Positions 28,723 to 38,569 of a stretch of DNA of 64,000 bases are shown here, piece after piece. Position numbers and translations under genes: made by a program. The DNA is from Planctomycetota bacterium (GTDB lineage: Bacteria > Planctomycetota > Phycisphaerae > UBA1845): contig JAJRPG010000084.1 in the NCBI GenBank assembly GCA_024280855.1, positions 81,209 through 145,208 of the forward strand, in the 5' to 3' direction. Position 1 is the first letter of the stretch. Every line of letters starts with the position of its first letter. The notes beneath the pieces were generated by a model that was not told the DNA's origin, made no database searches, and was given only the letters and a program-made list of their open reading frames with translations.

Positions 28723-29121
28723 ATGTCTATTAAACAAGCCGTATACACATGCCTTGGCGTCATCAGCGTGGCTCTTGGAACCGCCGGGATTTTTCTTCCA
28801 CTGCTGCCAACGACGCCTTTTTTGCTATTGGCTACTATTCTGTTTTCGCGCGGTAATGATAGGCTTAACGATTGGCTACTCACGCACAAGCATCTTGGCC
28901 CGTACATTCATGCTTTCCGAAACAAGAATGGGTTGACCCGCGCACAGAAAATTCGCGTGGCTACATCGTTCACTGTCATGTTCGGTGTCAGTATGTGGTT
29001 CGTACCCTTGCTCGTCGTTAAAATTGGACTCGCAACCGGATGGATGTTTTGGATGGCCTACCTATACCAGATGAAGAATCCGACTCTGCCAGTTCAGGGG
29101 CAGTCCTGCTCCGTTGGATAA
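28723..29121 (+). CDS. DUF454 (YbaN-like) inner-membrane protein
   Basis: A 132-residue membrane protein with the DUF454 signature: LGVISVALGTAGIFLPLLPTTPFLLLA at the N-terminus, then the conserved FSRGNDRLNDWLLTHKHLGPYI helix-turn and KNGLTRAQKI, and two further hydrophobic segments. Members are small inner-membrane proteins of unknown function. The ATG at 28723 fits the family start. It is followed by a small CGGCTTC/GAAGCCG hairpin (29139-29158) without a T-run and then by the zinc-ribbon gene. Confidence 0.9.
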   Translation: MSIKQAVYTCLGVISVALGTAGIFLPLLPTTPFLLLATILFSRGNDRLNDWLLTHKHLGPYIHAFRNKNGLTRAQKIRVATSFTVMFGVSMWFVPLLVVKIGLATGWMFWMAYLYQMKNPTLPVQGQSCSVG

Positions 29122-29177
29122 ACTAACAGCGACAGTTGCGGCTTCTATAAAGAAGCCGATGAAGGTATGATGGTGTT

Positions 29178-29756
29178 ATGTCAACATTGGACATAATGCC
29201 AGATGAGGCTATTTGCCTGGATTGCGGTTATTTGCTCAGGGGACTTCCGGGTATCGTATGTCCAGAGTGTGGACGCGCGTTTAATCCTGACGACTCCTCG
29301 ACGTATGGCTTGGCTGGGAACTCGCGCTTGCGGCGGCGAATCAGAACTGTCGCTTTGTTGATCGTTTTATCTGGGCTACTATATGCCATAGCACCGCGTG
29401 GAATCTTGCATGGCAAAATCAATATGACATGCTCGGAATGTGGATTGTCTGATAGCGTATCACGCTGGGAATTGATACCGCCGTCGTGGCTGTCATTTCG
29501 GTATCCTGGCATAAGTCTAACTAATAGAACGCCCGCAATTGATTCGTCCACTAATAGACCATGCGGCCGACATCGATTTGATGTGCTAATTCGATTGGAC
29601 CTTCGTAACAGTCAGCGGCTCACTACAACTACAACGTATATCGAAGGCGAAGGCGAAGATGTAGATTGGTTTGGCATACCGATTGCTTTCAGTACCCTGT
29701 CCGATGTAATCTACACGGCCATATCATTCAGCTACACGACAAGTGTAGGGCCTTGA
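29178..29756 (+). CDS. Zinc-ribbon membrane protein, hypothetical
   Basis: A 192-residue protein with an N-terminal rubredoxin-like zinc ribbon: CLDCGYLLRGLPG then CPECGRAF, two CxxC knuckles at about residues 14-17 and 29-32. One hydrophobic segment follows (VALLIVLSGLLYAI, about 57-70), and then a soluble region with another CSEC pair. This 'two CxxC plus transmembrane helix' layout is common in planctomycete hypothetical proteins, and a second example lies at 61223-61777. The function is unknown; the topology suggests a cytoplasmic ribbon and an extracytoplasmic tail. Confidence 0.65.
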   Translation: MSTLDIMPDEAICLDCGYLLRGLPGIVCPECGRAFNPDDSSTYGLAGNSRLRRRIRTVALLIVLSGLLYAIAPRGILHGKINMTCSECGLSDSVSRWELIPPSWLSFRYPGISLTNRTPAIDSSTNRPCGRHRFDVLIRLDLRNSQRLTTTTTYIEGEGEDVDWFGIPIAFSTLSDVIYTAISFSYTTSVGP

Positions 29757-30587
29757 ATCAAGAATATGTTGTTGTGCGATGGTCCGGAGATGAAGAACGA
29801 ACTTCTGGCCGCACCATTGCTGATGTAGCTTTTGTCATTCATCTTCCGAAATGCAGTAAAAATACTGTTCGCCGCGTAGGTATAACTCTTGGCCAATAAT
29901 GGCCGGAGAAGCTGAGAAGGAGTCGTCTAGCATGTAACTGTACTAAAGTCCCACTTCGGCCTACACTTAAAAGACTATGTTCGGCGAGCGGCATGAGTAC
30001 GTGTCAGTCAGCTCCCGATCCTATCGTTTGCGATGGCTCGACATTCATAAAGTCCCAGAAATTTCAAAAATATTTTTTCAGGGCCGGCCTTTAACACGAG
30101 TTAGCTAATGCGTAGCTTGCGCGTCGCGGGGTGGTCGGTCGTTTCACTTTTTGCATCCAATGATCCCATTTTGCCTTAAATAATTCTTAAAGTGTCAAAA
30201 GTATGGCATTTACCATGCTTGATTATAAACTGAAAACAGCAAGAAAACAAGCCGAGAACACTGCGCAAACAATCGCCAAAACTTTCATCATGCGTGGGTG
30301 TTTGCAATCGAAGATTTTTCTTTAACCGACCGTAACATCCCCACCAAAGCCGGAAACATCGCTTGGCGACACCAGGCGGTAGCGCAGATACTCAAGCGAA
30401 ATATACCGATTAGCCATGCTGGTCTTTATTGACTTCTTCAGGGCTATGAAAATATATTCGCCTTGCATTCGACGTCCGTTTGACCATTGTAGGCCACCAT
30501 CAAACAGGATTTTACGGATATCGCCGGTTGAAAACGCTACGATATAAATTCATCCAAAAAGTTTATCTGCACTTGCCCATCATGATG
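29757..30587. other. Long intergenic region with a coding-like remnant
   Basis: About 830 bases. The 3' third (30322-30549, minus strand) reads as protein and is listed separately. The rest is AT-rich, with no motif I recognise and no convincing terminator or small RNA. Confidence 0.35.
30322..30549 (-). pseudogene. Coding-like remnant, 75 codons, no start
   Basis: An open frame ending in TAA at 30322 whose translation looks proteinaceous: it contains TGDIRKILFDGGLQWSNGRR, then GEYIFIALKKSIKTSMANRY, then SLEYLRYRLVSPSDVSGFGG. It is closed upstream by TGA (30550-30552) and has no ATG, GTG or TTG near its 5' end, so it resembles the C-terminal part of a decayed gene. It lies directly downstream of the giant FG-GAP gene on the same strand. 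I do not recognise the family. Confidence 0.3.
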
Positions 30588-33500
30588 CTACTGTGTCAGT
30601 GACGTCATGAAATTGGCAACGTCTGCCATGTCTATGACACCATTATTGTCAAAGTCGAACACTACGATACAAGTGTCCTGGCAGGCTTGGTTCGCAGGGG
30701 ACGGCGCGGCGTCTGGCCCGGATAGACAGTCTACCAGCGATGCATAGTCTGTAGCGTCCACGTCGCCATCCTGGTCGTAGTCGCCGCTGCCCATACCACA
30801 CAGGTCGTTAACCTGATTACTTTCGCAGTGAAGTAAGCCGGGGAAGATGTAGGCGCTACCTGCGCCAATGCCAGGACTCAATTGGTCATTAAAAATGCCT
30901 CCGACGACGGCTCGGCCTGCGTCTAAGTCTATCGAAAAGCCAAAGAAATCTCGGCCCATGGGGTTTCTCCCTTGGAATTTAGTGTCTACTGTCCACAGGC
31001 CGCCTGTACGACTGAACAAGAAGGCTGATCCTAATCGGGAGCCGTTGGGCGACGAGCTGACTATGGCTAAGTCACCTTGAATGACCACCGACGAGCCAAA
31101 CCAATTGCTAGTCAACGACTCAGGCGAGTGAATTTTTTGAGTTTGTGTAGCATCAGCCCAGCCACCAGTTGGCTTGTCGAAGAAATATGCTGAGCCAGTA
31201 TTCACGCCGCCTTCGTCATCACGGTTAGCCCCGACCAAAATCGTGTTGCCCTGGATAGAAACCGAATTGCCAAAGGCATTGTCGTTTGTTTCATCTGTGA
31301 CGCTTAATTTTGCGACACGATTCCAATTCATAGTCCCACTATTGTATGTGAAAACGTGGGCAGAACCGGGTTGGGAAAATTGTGGCGCGCCGATCAGAAT
31401 GGTATCGCCCTCGATGGATACTTCCAGACCAAATGTATCAAATGAGCATCCGCAGGCTGAGCCGCCATCGTCGGTGCGAAAAAGTCTCGCATCCAGATTC
31501 CATGTTGTTCCATCGTGTCGATATACATATGCGGTCCCTCTTTGGATGGTGCCAATGACGACTACATTTCCACTAATAGCCACCGTTTGGCCAAACCCGT
31601 GCATCGTGTTGCCGTTTATACCTCGATCCAGTGGGTCGGGTTCCAATTTTTGTTCTTCCTCCCAGACGTTAGTCGCGGCGTTACGACGGTAGATATAAGC
31701 CGCGCCAGCCGGATTGTGTTTTCTCGCCCCCACAATGATGATTTCGGAGTCCATATCTACTGAATCTCCAAAAGAGTCTGAAGCTACGCCGTCAGAGGCG
31801 GTGATGGTTTGATCGAATGGCCAATCGCCGCCATTCTTTTTGAACAGATGGACTGAGCCAGCGTCTGCTCCGATGTCGAATAATTCGGTAGCGCCTACAG
31901 CAGCCCAGTCACCATCTATGGCTGTGCCGAATCCAAAACCAGCACCAGCTAGCGCGTCAACGGGCGGTAGACCAACTGGCCCGTTTATCGTGCATAGCGG
32001 GCCTTCGCAAAGAAAGCTTCCTGGTATGTTGACGCAGGTGTCATTCAGGTTGCAGTTGTTGCCGTTACCCTCATCTACGCATTCGTTATCGTCGTTGCAG
32101 TAAGAGCCATTGACGTGGTATCCGGCAGGGCATGCACATGTGAAACCGTCACCCACGAAACCGGCGTTACACTGGCAAGTGAAGCTGCCCACAGTGTTGC
32201 TGCAAGTGGCGTTGAAATCGCAATTGTTGCCGCTACCTTCTCCGGCGCACTCATTGTCGTCTACGCATACACCGCCAGAAGGGTGAAATCCTGGGTCGCA
32301 GGCACAGGTGATGCCGTCGCCGGTAAAACTCGAATTGCAAGCGCAACTGAAACTTCCTACGGAATTACTACAAGTAGCGTTTATATCGCAATTGTTTCCG
32401 CTGCCTTCTCCGAGGCACTCATCGTCATCCACGCAGACACCGCCAGCCGGGTGAAATCCTGGATCACAGGCACAAGTGAGGCCGTCTCCAGTAAAACCGG
32501 CGTTGCATGCGCAAGTGAAACTTCCCGTTGTGTTGGTGCAAGTGGCGTTAGGGTCGCAATTGTTACCGCCGCCTTCTCCCGCGCATTCGTTTGCATCGTT
32601 ACATGTGGTCCCATCGCCGATGTATCCTGCGATGCATGTACATGTAAAACCGCCTATCGTATTCGTGCAAGTGGCTAGGACATCGTTGCAGTCATGTCCG
32701 ATACCTTGGCCGAGGCATTCATTAAAATCAGTACAAGTTAGTCCGTCGCCGAAGTATCCCTGAGGACATACGCAAGTAAAGCTGCCATCGGTATTGGTGC
32801 AAACGGCGTTGATGTCGCAGTTGTTTCCGCCAAGCTCGCCTGCGCATTCGTTGGCGTCGCGGCAGATACTCACAAAGGTTGCATTGTCACAAATATATCC
32901 AGATTCCACCGCGCAGAACGAGTCGCAACCGTCGCCATCAACTAAATTGCCATCATCGCATCCTTCTCCGACCTCTGCGTTGACCAAACCGTCGCCGCAA
33001 ATATCTTGGCATTCATCGGGGATTTCATCGCCCCCCGGAGGAAGCAAGTCATCGCTTGTGTTGTCAGCTATATCTATTAAATCAGGGATGCCGTTAATGT
33101 TGCAATCGGATTGGCAATCGTCTGGTATGCCATCGCCGCCGACGGGTAAGTCGTCAGTGGATGACAAGTTACCCAAGTCGCAGGAATCCAAAGCCCCGTT
33201 ATTGTTGCAATCCATGCACGCAGTATCAAATGGTCCGCAGTTAGCTATGTCGCATATGTCAGGGTCGCTGTTGTTATCGCAGTCGCCCAAGCCGGTAAAA
33301 AGATAGGCGCGACCGGCATTGAATGCGGGGTTGAGTCTGTCGTCTCCTAACGCGCCAACCAATCCAGTTGTTCCACTCAAAGCTACGGCACTTCCGAAAG
33401 TGTCTTGTCCGCTAGCACCCAGGCCGGTGAATTTAGCGTCCACGGTCCATGTCCCAGCCGTTCGAATGAGCAGATACGCGGAACCAGGTGAACCACCACC

Positions 33501-34526
33501 GGGGCTGCCCACCAATGCAATGTCGCCATCTATCGCGACGGATCTCCCAAACCCACCAGATGTAGTAGGCGAGCTAGCCTGCAATCTTTGAGTTTCTGTA
33601 CTGCTAACCCAACCAGCTACGGGTTTGAGAAAAGTGTATACCGATCCGGTATCCATCAATGCACCGTCATGGCCGGTAGCACCAATTATGGCGGTGTCCC
33701 CTTGGATAGCCACGGAGAAACCGAAGTCATCATTGGCTAGTCCGTTCGAGGCGGTCAAGTCAGCCACACGCGACCAAGTGCTGGTTCCACTGTTAAAGGT
33801 AAAAACGTGAGCTGAACCGGGTGCGGAAAATTGAGGCGCGCCGACTAGGATAGTATCCCCGTCGATAGCTACCGTTTGTCCGAAAGTATCAGAGTTACAT
33901 CCACAAGAAGAGCCACCATTGTCAGTACGATGCAATAGCGTATCCACATTCCAGGTGCTTCCATCGTATCGGTATACGTATACCGTCCCCCTTTGGCGAG
34001 TGCCCACTACGGCTACGTTGCCGCTAATGGCTACCGAGCCGCCGAATAAGCTAATTGTGTTAAAGTTCACGCCTACATCTGTGGGAGCAGGTGCTAACTT
34101 TTGCTCTTCTTCCCAAAGATTGGTTGTCCCATTGAAGCGATAGATGTAGGCCGCGCCCTTAAAGGCGTTATGTCTATTTGCGCCCACGATGATGACGTCC
34201 CCGTCCATCGCTACAGATGTTCCAAAGCCGTCTGAAGCAGCGCCGTCAGAGGGGCGCAACTCGCCTGTTTGAGACAAACCGGCGCTATCTATGGCGTAGA
34301 CGAAAGCCACGCCAGTGTCCGTGCCTGTATTGAAAAATTCCAATGCGCTGATAACCGCAGTGCTTCCATTGATGGCAACACCAGCACTAAACAAACCATC
34401 GCGGATTGCATCGACGGGCGGAATAGCCAAGGTCTCCGTGGTCTCGCATATGACCCCGGCATGAGCGATTGAAGTGATACACGATACGAATGCACAGATG
34501 AATGTCATTTTTGCAGACTTTGACAT
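30588..34526 (-). CDS. Giant secreted FG-GAP / EGF / dockerin-like protein
   Basis: A secreted protein of 1312 residues. ATG 34526 has GAGG nine to ten bases upstream and gives the signal peptide MSKSAKMTFICAFVSCITSIAHA; the frame is open to 34619. Order: a first block of FG-GAP (integrin-alpha-like beta-propeller) repeats, about 370 residues; a linker with DCNNNGALDSCD-type motifs and one Myxococcus-type cysteine-rich repeat (CGDGLVNAEVGEGCDDGN); six calcium-binding EGF-like modules (NECxGEGxGNNCDxNATC...GSFxCxC); a second FG-GAP block closely similar to the first; and a C-terminal dockerin-like pair (DYDQDGDVDATDY, FDFDNNGVIDMAD). A surface adhesion or matrix role is probable. It is divergent from the sigma-kinase pair. 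Confidence 0.88.
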   Translation of the reverse strand: MSKSAKMTFICAFVSCITSIAHAGVICETTETLAIPPVDAIRDGLFSAGVAINGSTAVISALEFFNTGTDTGVAFVYAIDSAGLSQTGELRPSDGAASDGFGTSVAMDGDVIIVGANRHNAFKGAAYIYRFNGTTNLWEEEQKLAPAPTDVGVNFNTISLFGGSVAISGNVAVVGTRQRGTVYVYRYDGSTWNVDTLLHRTDNGGSSCGCNSDTFGQTVAIDGDTILVGAPQFSAPGSAHVFTFNSGTSTWSRVADLTASNGLANDDFGFSVAIQGDTAIIGATGHDGALMDTGSVYTFLKPVAGWVSSTETQRLQASSPTTSGGFGRSVAIDGDIALVGSPGGGSPGSAYLLIRTAGTWTVDAKFTGLGASGQDTFGSAVALSGTTGLVGALGDDRLNPAFNAGRAYLFTGLGDCDNNSDPDICDIANCGPFDTACMDCNNNGALDSCDLGNLSSTDDLPVGGDGIPDDCQSDCNINGIPDLIDIADNTSDDLLPPGGDEIPDECQDICGDGLVNAEVGEGCDDGNLVDGDGCDSFCAVESGYICDNATFVSICRDANECAGELGGNNCDINAVCTNTDGSFTCVCPQGYFGDGLTCTDFNECLGQGIGHDCNDVLATCTNTIGGFTCTCIAGYIGDGTTCNDANECAGEGGGNNCDPNATCTNTTGSFTCACNAGFTGDGLTCACDPGFHPAGGVCVDDDECLGEGSGNNCDINATCSNSVGSFSCACNSSFTGDGITCACDPGFHPSGGVCVDDNECAGEGSGNNCDFNATCSNTVGSFTCQCNAGFVGDGFTCACPAGYHVNGSYCNDDNECVDEGNGNNCNLNDTCVNIPGSFLCEGPLCTINGPVGLPPVDALAGAGFGFGTAIDGDWAAVGATELFDIGADAGSVHLFKKNGGDWPFDQTITASDGVASDSFGDSVDMDSEIIIVGARKHNPAGAAYIYRRNAATNVWEEEQKLEPDPLDRGINGNTMHGFGQTVAISGNVVVIGTIQRGTAYVYRHDGTTWNLDARLFRTDDGGSACGCSFDTFGLEVSIEGDTILIGAPQFSQPGSAHVFTYNSGTMNWNRVAKLSVTDETNDNAFGNSVSIQGNTILVGANRDDEGGVNTGSAYFFDKPTGGWADATQTQKIHSPESLTSNWFGSSVVIQGDLAIVSSSPNGSRLGSAFLFSRTGGLWTVDTKFQGRNPMGRDFFGFSIDLDAGRAVVGGIFNDQLSPGIGAGSAYIFPGLLHCESNQVNDLCGMGSGDYDQDGDVDATDYASLVDCLSGPDAAPSPANQACQDTCIVVFDFDNNGVIDMADVANFMTSLTQ
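32000..32880 (-). repeat. Tandem EGF-module repeat inside the FG-GAP protein
   Basis: Six consecutive EGF-like modules of 40-55 codons. Modules 3 to 5 are nearly identical in protein and closely similar in DNA, with the insertion CACDPGFHPxGGVCVDD between modules. This points to recent duplication or recombination. The sixth module is truncated after GSFLCEG. Confidence 0.85.
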
Positions 34527-34825
34527 AGCTTTTAGTCCTCTGTTAGTTGGTTGACGGGTTTTCATAGTATTATCTCGTTTTCTGGCGTATCGAAGCTTAT
34601 TACTTCTAAATAGACTCATTACCGGCCCCTGTTCGATGCCCCCATTGTCACAATGGGCAGCATATTAAATCGTCCCTGTGGCGTCGATCCCCACCAAAAC
34701 CGGCTATAATGAAACGGCCGGAGTAGTTTGGTTTTTATCGCACTAATGCAAATTACCGCCGCAATAGATAGTCCGCCGAAAAGGTGATTTTTAGGACAAT
34801 TATTTTAGAAAAATCTGAAATTCTC

Positions 34826-35425
34826 ATGGAAGACGTCTCCCAAATATTGGCCTCAGTCGTTAATGGCGACCAAAACGCAGCTGATGAGTTGCTTCCTATG
34901 GTCTATACGGAGTTACGCAGACTTGCGGAATCGCGGATGGCTAAGGCCAATCCTGGTAATACATTGCAGCCGACGGCGTTGGTTCATGAGGCGTATATGA
35001 GGCTCATCGGTTCGGTTGATCCAGGCTGGAATGGGCGACGTCATTTTTTCGGGGCCGCCGCCCAGGCTATGCGAGATATTCTGGTTGAGCAGGCACGACG
35101 AAAGGCTCGCATTAAGCATGGTGGTGATCGAAAACGGGTCGATGTTGATACCGCAGAGCTAGAAGGCGGTCCCAGGCCTGAGGATGTAATCGCCGTACAT
35201 GAAGCCCTTGAACTTTTTGAAAAAGAAGACCCTCGCTGTGCGGAAATTGTAAGATTGCGGTATTTCGCTGGACTGTCTGAGAAAGACATTGCGTCAGGAT
35301 TAGACCTATCCGAGCGCACCATTCGTCGAGAGTGGCGATATGCTCGATCCTGGCTTCAGCGGGCGTTGTCTGAGTCGAGCCAAGCAAAGCCTGGTGGAGA
35401 TCATTCCAATCATGGATCAAACTAG
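34826..35425 (+). CDS. ECF-type RNA polymerase sigma factor (planctomycete kinase-linked group)
   Basis: A sigma-70-family factor of 199 residues (213 if GTG 34784 is used; neither has a strong ribosome binding site). Region 2 contains ELLPMVYTELRRLAESRMAK, ALVHEAYMRLIG and RRHFFGAAAQAMRDILVEQARRK, the hallmark of the ECF group found throughout Planctomycetes, Acidobacteria and Verrucomicrobia beside Ser/Thr kinases. Region 4 is the helix-turn-helix AEIVRLRYFAGLSEKDIASGLDLSERTIRREW. Its last 14 bases overlap the kinase gene, so the two are translationally coupled. Control by phosphorylation through that kinase is a common idea for this group, inferred here from the overlap. Confidence 0.92.
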   Translation: MEDVSQILASVVNGDQNAADELLPMVYTELRRLAESRMAKANPGNTLQPTALVHEAYMRLIGSVDPGWNGRRHFFGAAAQAMRDILVEQARRKARIKHGGDRKRVDVDTAELEGGPRPEDVIAVHEALELFEKEDPRCAEIVRLRYFAGLSEKDIASGLDLSERTIRREWRYARSWLQRALSESSQAKPGGDHSNHGSN

Positions 35426-38400
35426 GCGTATCAAAGAACTGTTTCAGCGTGCCTGCGAATTGGATGCGGACGTGCGGTCGAAATTTCTCGACGACGCATG
35501 CGGGGCTGATGTCGCGCTACGCGCCGAAGTCGATTCATTATTAGCCCACGACGACCAACCGATAGCCGAGCATTTTCGTGTACCGGCCTATGCACCTCTT
35601 GAAACTGATGACGCAGATACATTTTCGAATCACCAATTACCAACGAATATCGGCAGCTTTCGTATCATACGAAAAATTGGTGAAGGCGGCATGGGAACCG
35701 TATACGAAGCCGAGCAGGAAAAGCCTCGTCGCACGGTTGCCTTAAAGGTCATCCGACCGGGTATAGCTTCGCGTGATATGCTTCGGCGTTTTGAGCGTGA
35801 AGCCCATGTGCTAGGTCAATTGCAACACCCAGGGATAACGCACATTTTCGAAGCTGGCATGGCTAACACACAGCACGGGGAGCAGCCTTACTTCGCTATG
35901 GAGCTAGTTCATGGAGAAACACTTGGCGCATATGTCAAAGGTCATGAGATTGGCACTCGTGAACGTCTTGCTTTGGTCGCTTTAGTGTGTGACGCGATTC
36001 ACCACGCACATCAAAAGGGATTCGTACATCGTGATCTCAAGCCAGGTAATCTTTTAGTCAATGAATCTGGTCAGCCTAAAATTCTGGATTTTGGCGTGGC
36101 TCGCGCGACACATGTAGATCAGAGCGTCACGATGCAGACCGAGGTCGGACAAATTTTGGGAACCATTCCATATATGAGTCCGGAGCAGGTGACAGGTCGA
36201 CCGGATGATTTGGATACCCGTTCCGATGTGTATGCGATGGGCGTCATCCTCTTTGAACTATTAGCGGGAAAGCTACCGTACAACGTGCGAGAGATGTCAA
36301 TCCCAGAGGCTACTCGTGTGATACGAGAGGAAGACCCGACAAGGCTCAGTTCTTTAAGAACGGAATTTCGCGGCGATATAGAGATAATAGTTGCTCGGGC
36401 ACTAGAAAAAGATCGGGAACGGCGATACGGATCAGCCGCTGAATTCGCAGCAGACATTCGCCGTTACTTGTCGAATCAACCGATCATCGCCCGACCGCCG
36501 AGTACACTCTATCAGTTACGCAAATTCTCAACGAGAAACAGAGCGCTCGTTGGAAGCACGCTAGCCGTGTTTTTGGCCGTGATTGCTGGGGCGGTAGTAT
36601 CAGTCGATTTTGCACTGAGTGAAGCGAAGGCGCGCGTAACGGCTGAGGCTCAAGCCAGTCGCGCTAGGAAAATCTCGACATTTCTGACAGATATGCTTCG
36701 TCAGGTCGAACCTTCTGAAGCACAGGGCGAAAAAGTTACTGTTCGGGAGGTACTAGACGCATCAGCGAGCGGCATCGGCGATATTTTTGACGGCGAATCA
36801 GAAGTCGAGGCGGCCATTCGATATACCATCGGAAGTGTATATGTGCGTCTTGGCGAATACGATCGTGCGGAGCCCATGTTGCTACGCGCGTTAGACCTAC
36901 GCCGAAAAGAACTCGAATACGAAAGTATTGATACGGTCAATATTCTTAACGATTTGGGGTCGCTTCGACTCGCTCATGGGAAACGTGAAGAAGCGCTCCG
37001 GCTCTATGAAGAGGCGGTGACGTTGTCTAAAAAGACCACCGGCCTGGATAGTGCTGCCACGCTAACGACACTTGAGTATGTGGGCGATGCGCTACGGGAA
37101 CTCGGCAGGCTAGATGAGGCCAGAGATATCATTAATGAAGTCATAGAAGGACGTCATAAGCTTTACGGCCCAGATCACGAGAAAATTATTTCTGCGAACC
37201 ACAATCTTGGCATCATTTTGATCGGTCTTGGAGAATACGCTGAAGCGGAAGTCATTTTGACCGATGCATTAGCTGGAATTCGGAAATATCACGGCTTACG
37301 TCACCCTAAGACAGCGATGGCACTACAGAATCTTACTTACGCCATGACGTCGAACGGGCGATTCAAAGAGGCTGAACCATTCGCTCGTGAATGCGTGGAA
37401 GTTAATAGAATTTTATACGGCGACAATAATTCCAAAGTTGCTGATGCGCTAGGCAAGCAGGCCAATGTCTTGCAAAAACTAGGTAATTACGTTGAAGCAG
37501 AATCCATACTACGAGAAGCGATTGAAATACAAGAGCATGTTAAAGGAGCGGACCCGATGACGATCACTCGTTTGCTGGTTATGCTTTCTGATCAGCTTTA
37601 TCATCAGGATCGTTTTCAAGAAGCTGAGAAGTTGCAACGTCGAGGGATTACATACTATGAATCACTGGCAGAACCAGATACAGCGGATCATGCGTGGGCC
37701 ATCCATTCACTCACGATAAACCTTGTGAAGCAGAAACGTTTCGATGAGGCCGAGCCTTTACAGCGCAACGCCGTCAGGATGATGCGCAAAGTTAAGGGGA
37801 ACGATCATCCTTCGACAACTATCGTGATGAGTAACCTTGGGAATATCATGCACCGGAAGGGTGATCTGATTGCCTCCGCTCGAATTACGCAAGAAGTTTA
37901 TGAATCCCAGGTTCGACTGCTTGGAGAAGACCATCCTGAAGTTACCGTGGCTATGATGAATTTGGGTACGGTCAAATGGAAAGCTGGCGACCCTGGTTCG
38001 GCTGAGACGCTAGTGCGTAGTGCCCTCAAGCGATTCCGCAAAGAACGCGGCGATGAACATCCTTATGTCACCTATGCCATGGGAAATCTGGCCGGAATCT
38101 GCTCCGAACAAAAAAATTATGACGAAGCAACCCAACTTCGACGGGACGTGCTAGAGCGAAAACGGGAACAGTATGGCAACGAGCATCAGAAGACTGCCAT
38201 CGCCGAAGGGAAACTCGGTGAAGTACTTAGAAAACGGGGCGATGCCCATGGCGATCGTAACGATTTTGAAGAGGCCGAGACGCTGCTACTTAATAGCCAC
38301 GCCTATCTGTCAGCCAATTTGCCCACTGACGATGGACGTGTAAAAAGTGCTGCTGAGAGGCTTGCCAATCTATATATCGCATGGGGCCGTCCAGAAGAAG

Positions 38401-38441
38401 CAACGACGTGGCAGAACGGGAACAGCCCATCGACACCATGA
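35412..38441 (+). CDS. Membrane Ser/Thr protein kinase with C-terminal TPR domain
   Basis: A 1009-residue Hanks-type kinase. After a roughly 70-residue N-terminal domain the kinase core shows GEGGMGTVYEAEQ (P-loop), VALKV (ATP lysine), HRDLKPGNLLV (catalytic loop), DFGVAR (metal binding) and GTIPYMSPEQ (activation segment), all intact. A membrane helix (ALVGSTLAVFLAVIAGAVVSV, about residue 375) leads to about twelve TPR/Kinesin-light-chain-like repeats (e.g. RLGEYDRAEPMLLRALDLRRKEL), which bind partners outside the membrane. The start at ATG 35412 overlaps the sigma-factor stop, with GGTGGAG 12 bases upstream. Signal sensing by the TPR region and output through the co-encoded sigma factor is the likely arrangement. 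Confidence 0.93.
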   Translation: MDQTRRIKELFQRACELDADVRSKFLDDACGADVALRAEVDSLLAHDDQPIAEHFRVPAYAPLETDDADTFSNHQLPTNIGSFRIIRKIGEGGMGTVYEAEQEKPRRTVALKVIRPGIASRDMLRRFEREAHVLGQLQHPGITHIFEAGMANTQHGEQPYFAMELVHGETLGAYVKGHEIGTRERLALVALVCDAIHHAHQKGFVHRDLKPGNLLVNESGQPKILDFGVARATHVDQSVTMQTEVGQILGTIPYMSPEQVTGRPDDLDTRSDVYAMGVILFELLAGKLPYNVREMSIPEATRVIREEDPTRLSSLRTEFRGDIEIIVARALEKDRERRYGSAAEFAADIRRYLSNQPIIARPPSTLYQLRKFSTRNRALVGSTLAVFLAVIAGAVVSVDFALSEAKARVTAEAQASRARKISTFLTDMLRQVEPSEAQGEKVTVREVLDASASGIGDIFDGESEVEAAIRYTIGSVYVRLGEYDRAEPMLLRALDLRRKELEYESIDTVNILNDLGSLRLAHGKREEALRLYEEAVTLSKKTTGLDSAATLTTLEYVGDALRELGRLDEARDIINEVIEGRHKLYGPDHEKIISANHNLGIILIGLGEYAEAEVILTDALAGIRKYHGLRHPKTAMALQNLTYAMTSNGRFKEAEPFARECVEVNRILYGDNNSKVADALGKQANVLQKLGNYVEAESILREAIEIQEHVKGADPMTITRLLVMLSDQLYHQDRFQEAEKLQRRGITYYESLAEPDTADHAWAIHSLTINLVKQKRFDEAEPLQRNAVRMMRKVKGNDHPSTTIVMSNLGNIMHRKGDLIASARITQEVYESQVRLLGEDHPEVTVAMMNLGTVKWKAGDPGSAETLVRSALKRFRKERGDEHPYVTYAMGNLAGICSEQKNYDEATQLRRDVLERKREQYGNEHQKTAIAEGKLGEVLRKRGDAHGDRNDFEEAETLLLNSHAYLSANLPTDDGRVKSAAERLANLYIAWGRPEEATTWQNGNSPSTP

Positions 38442-38569
38442 TGTAATCCGAGGCCAATGCGGCTACCCGGCATTGGTTTAATCGGCAAACATGGCTTGAA
38501 TTTCACCGTTCTGATTAAGCGCTCACACTCAACCAGAAGTGTGCAGAGGATGTTTTCTTGCCCTCGGCG

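Noticed and set aside
29139..29158. Terminator after the DUF454 gene
   Set aside because: The CGGCTTC/GAAGCCG hairpin is perfect but has no following T-run and lies just before the next start codon.
32115..32678. 187-codon plus-strand frame antisense to the EGF modules
   Set aside because: Its Ala/Val/Thr repeats simply mirror the repetitive EGF DNA on the opposite strand.
32000..32880. CRISPR array
   Set aside because: The regular repetition is protein-coding EGF modules with diverging units and no unique spacers.
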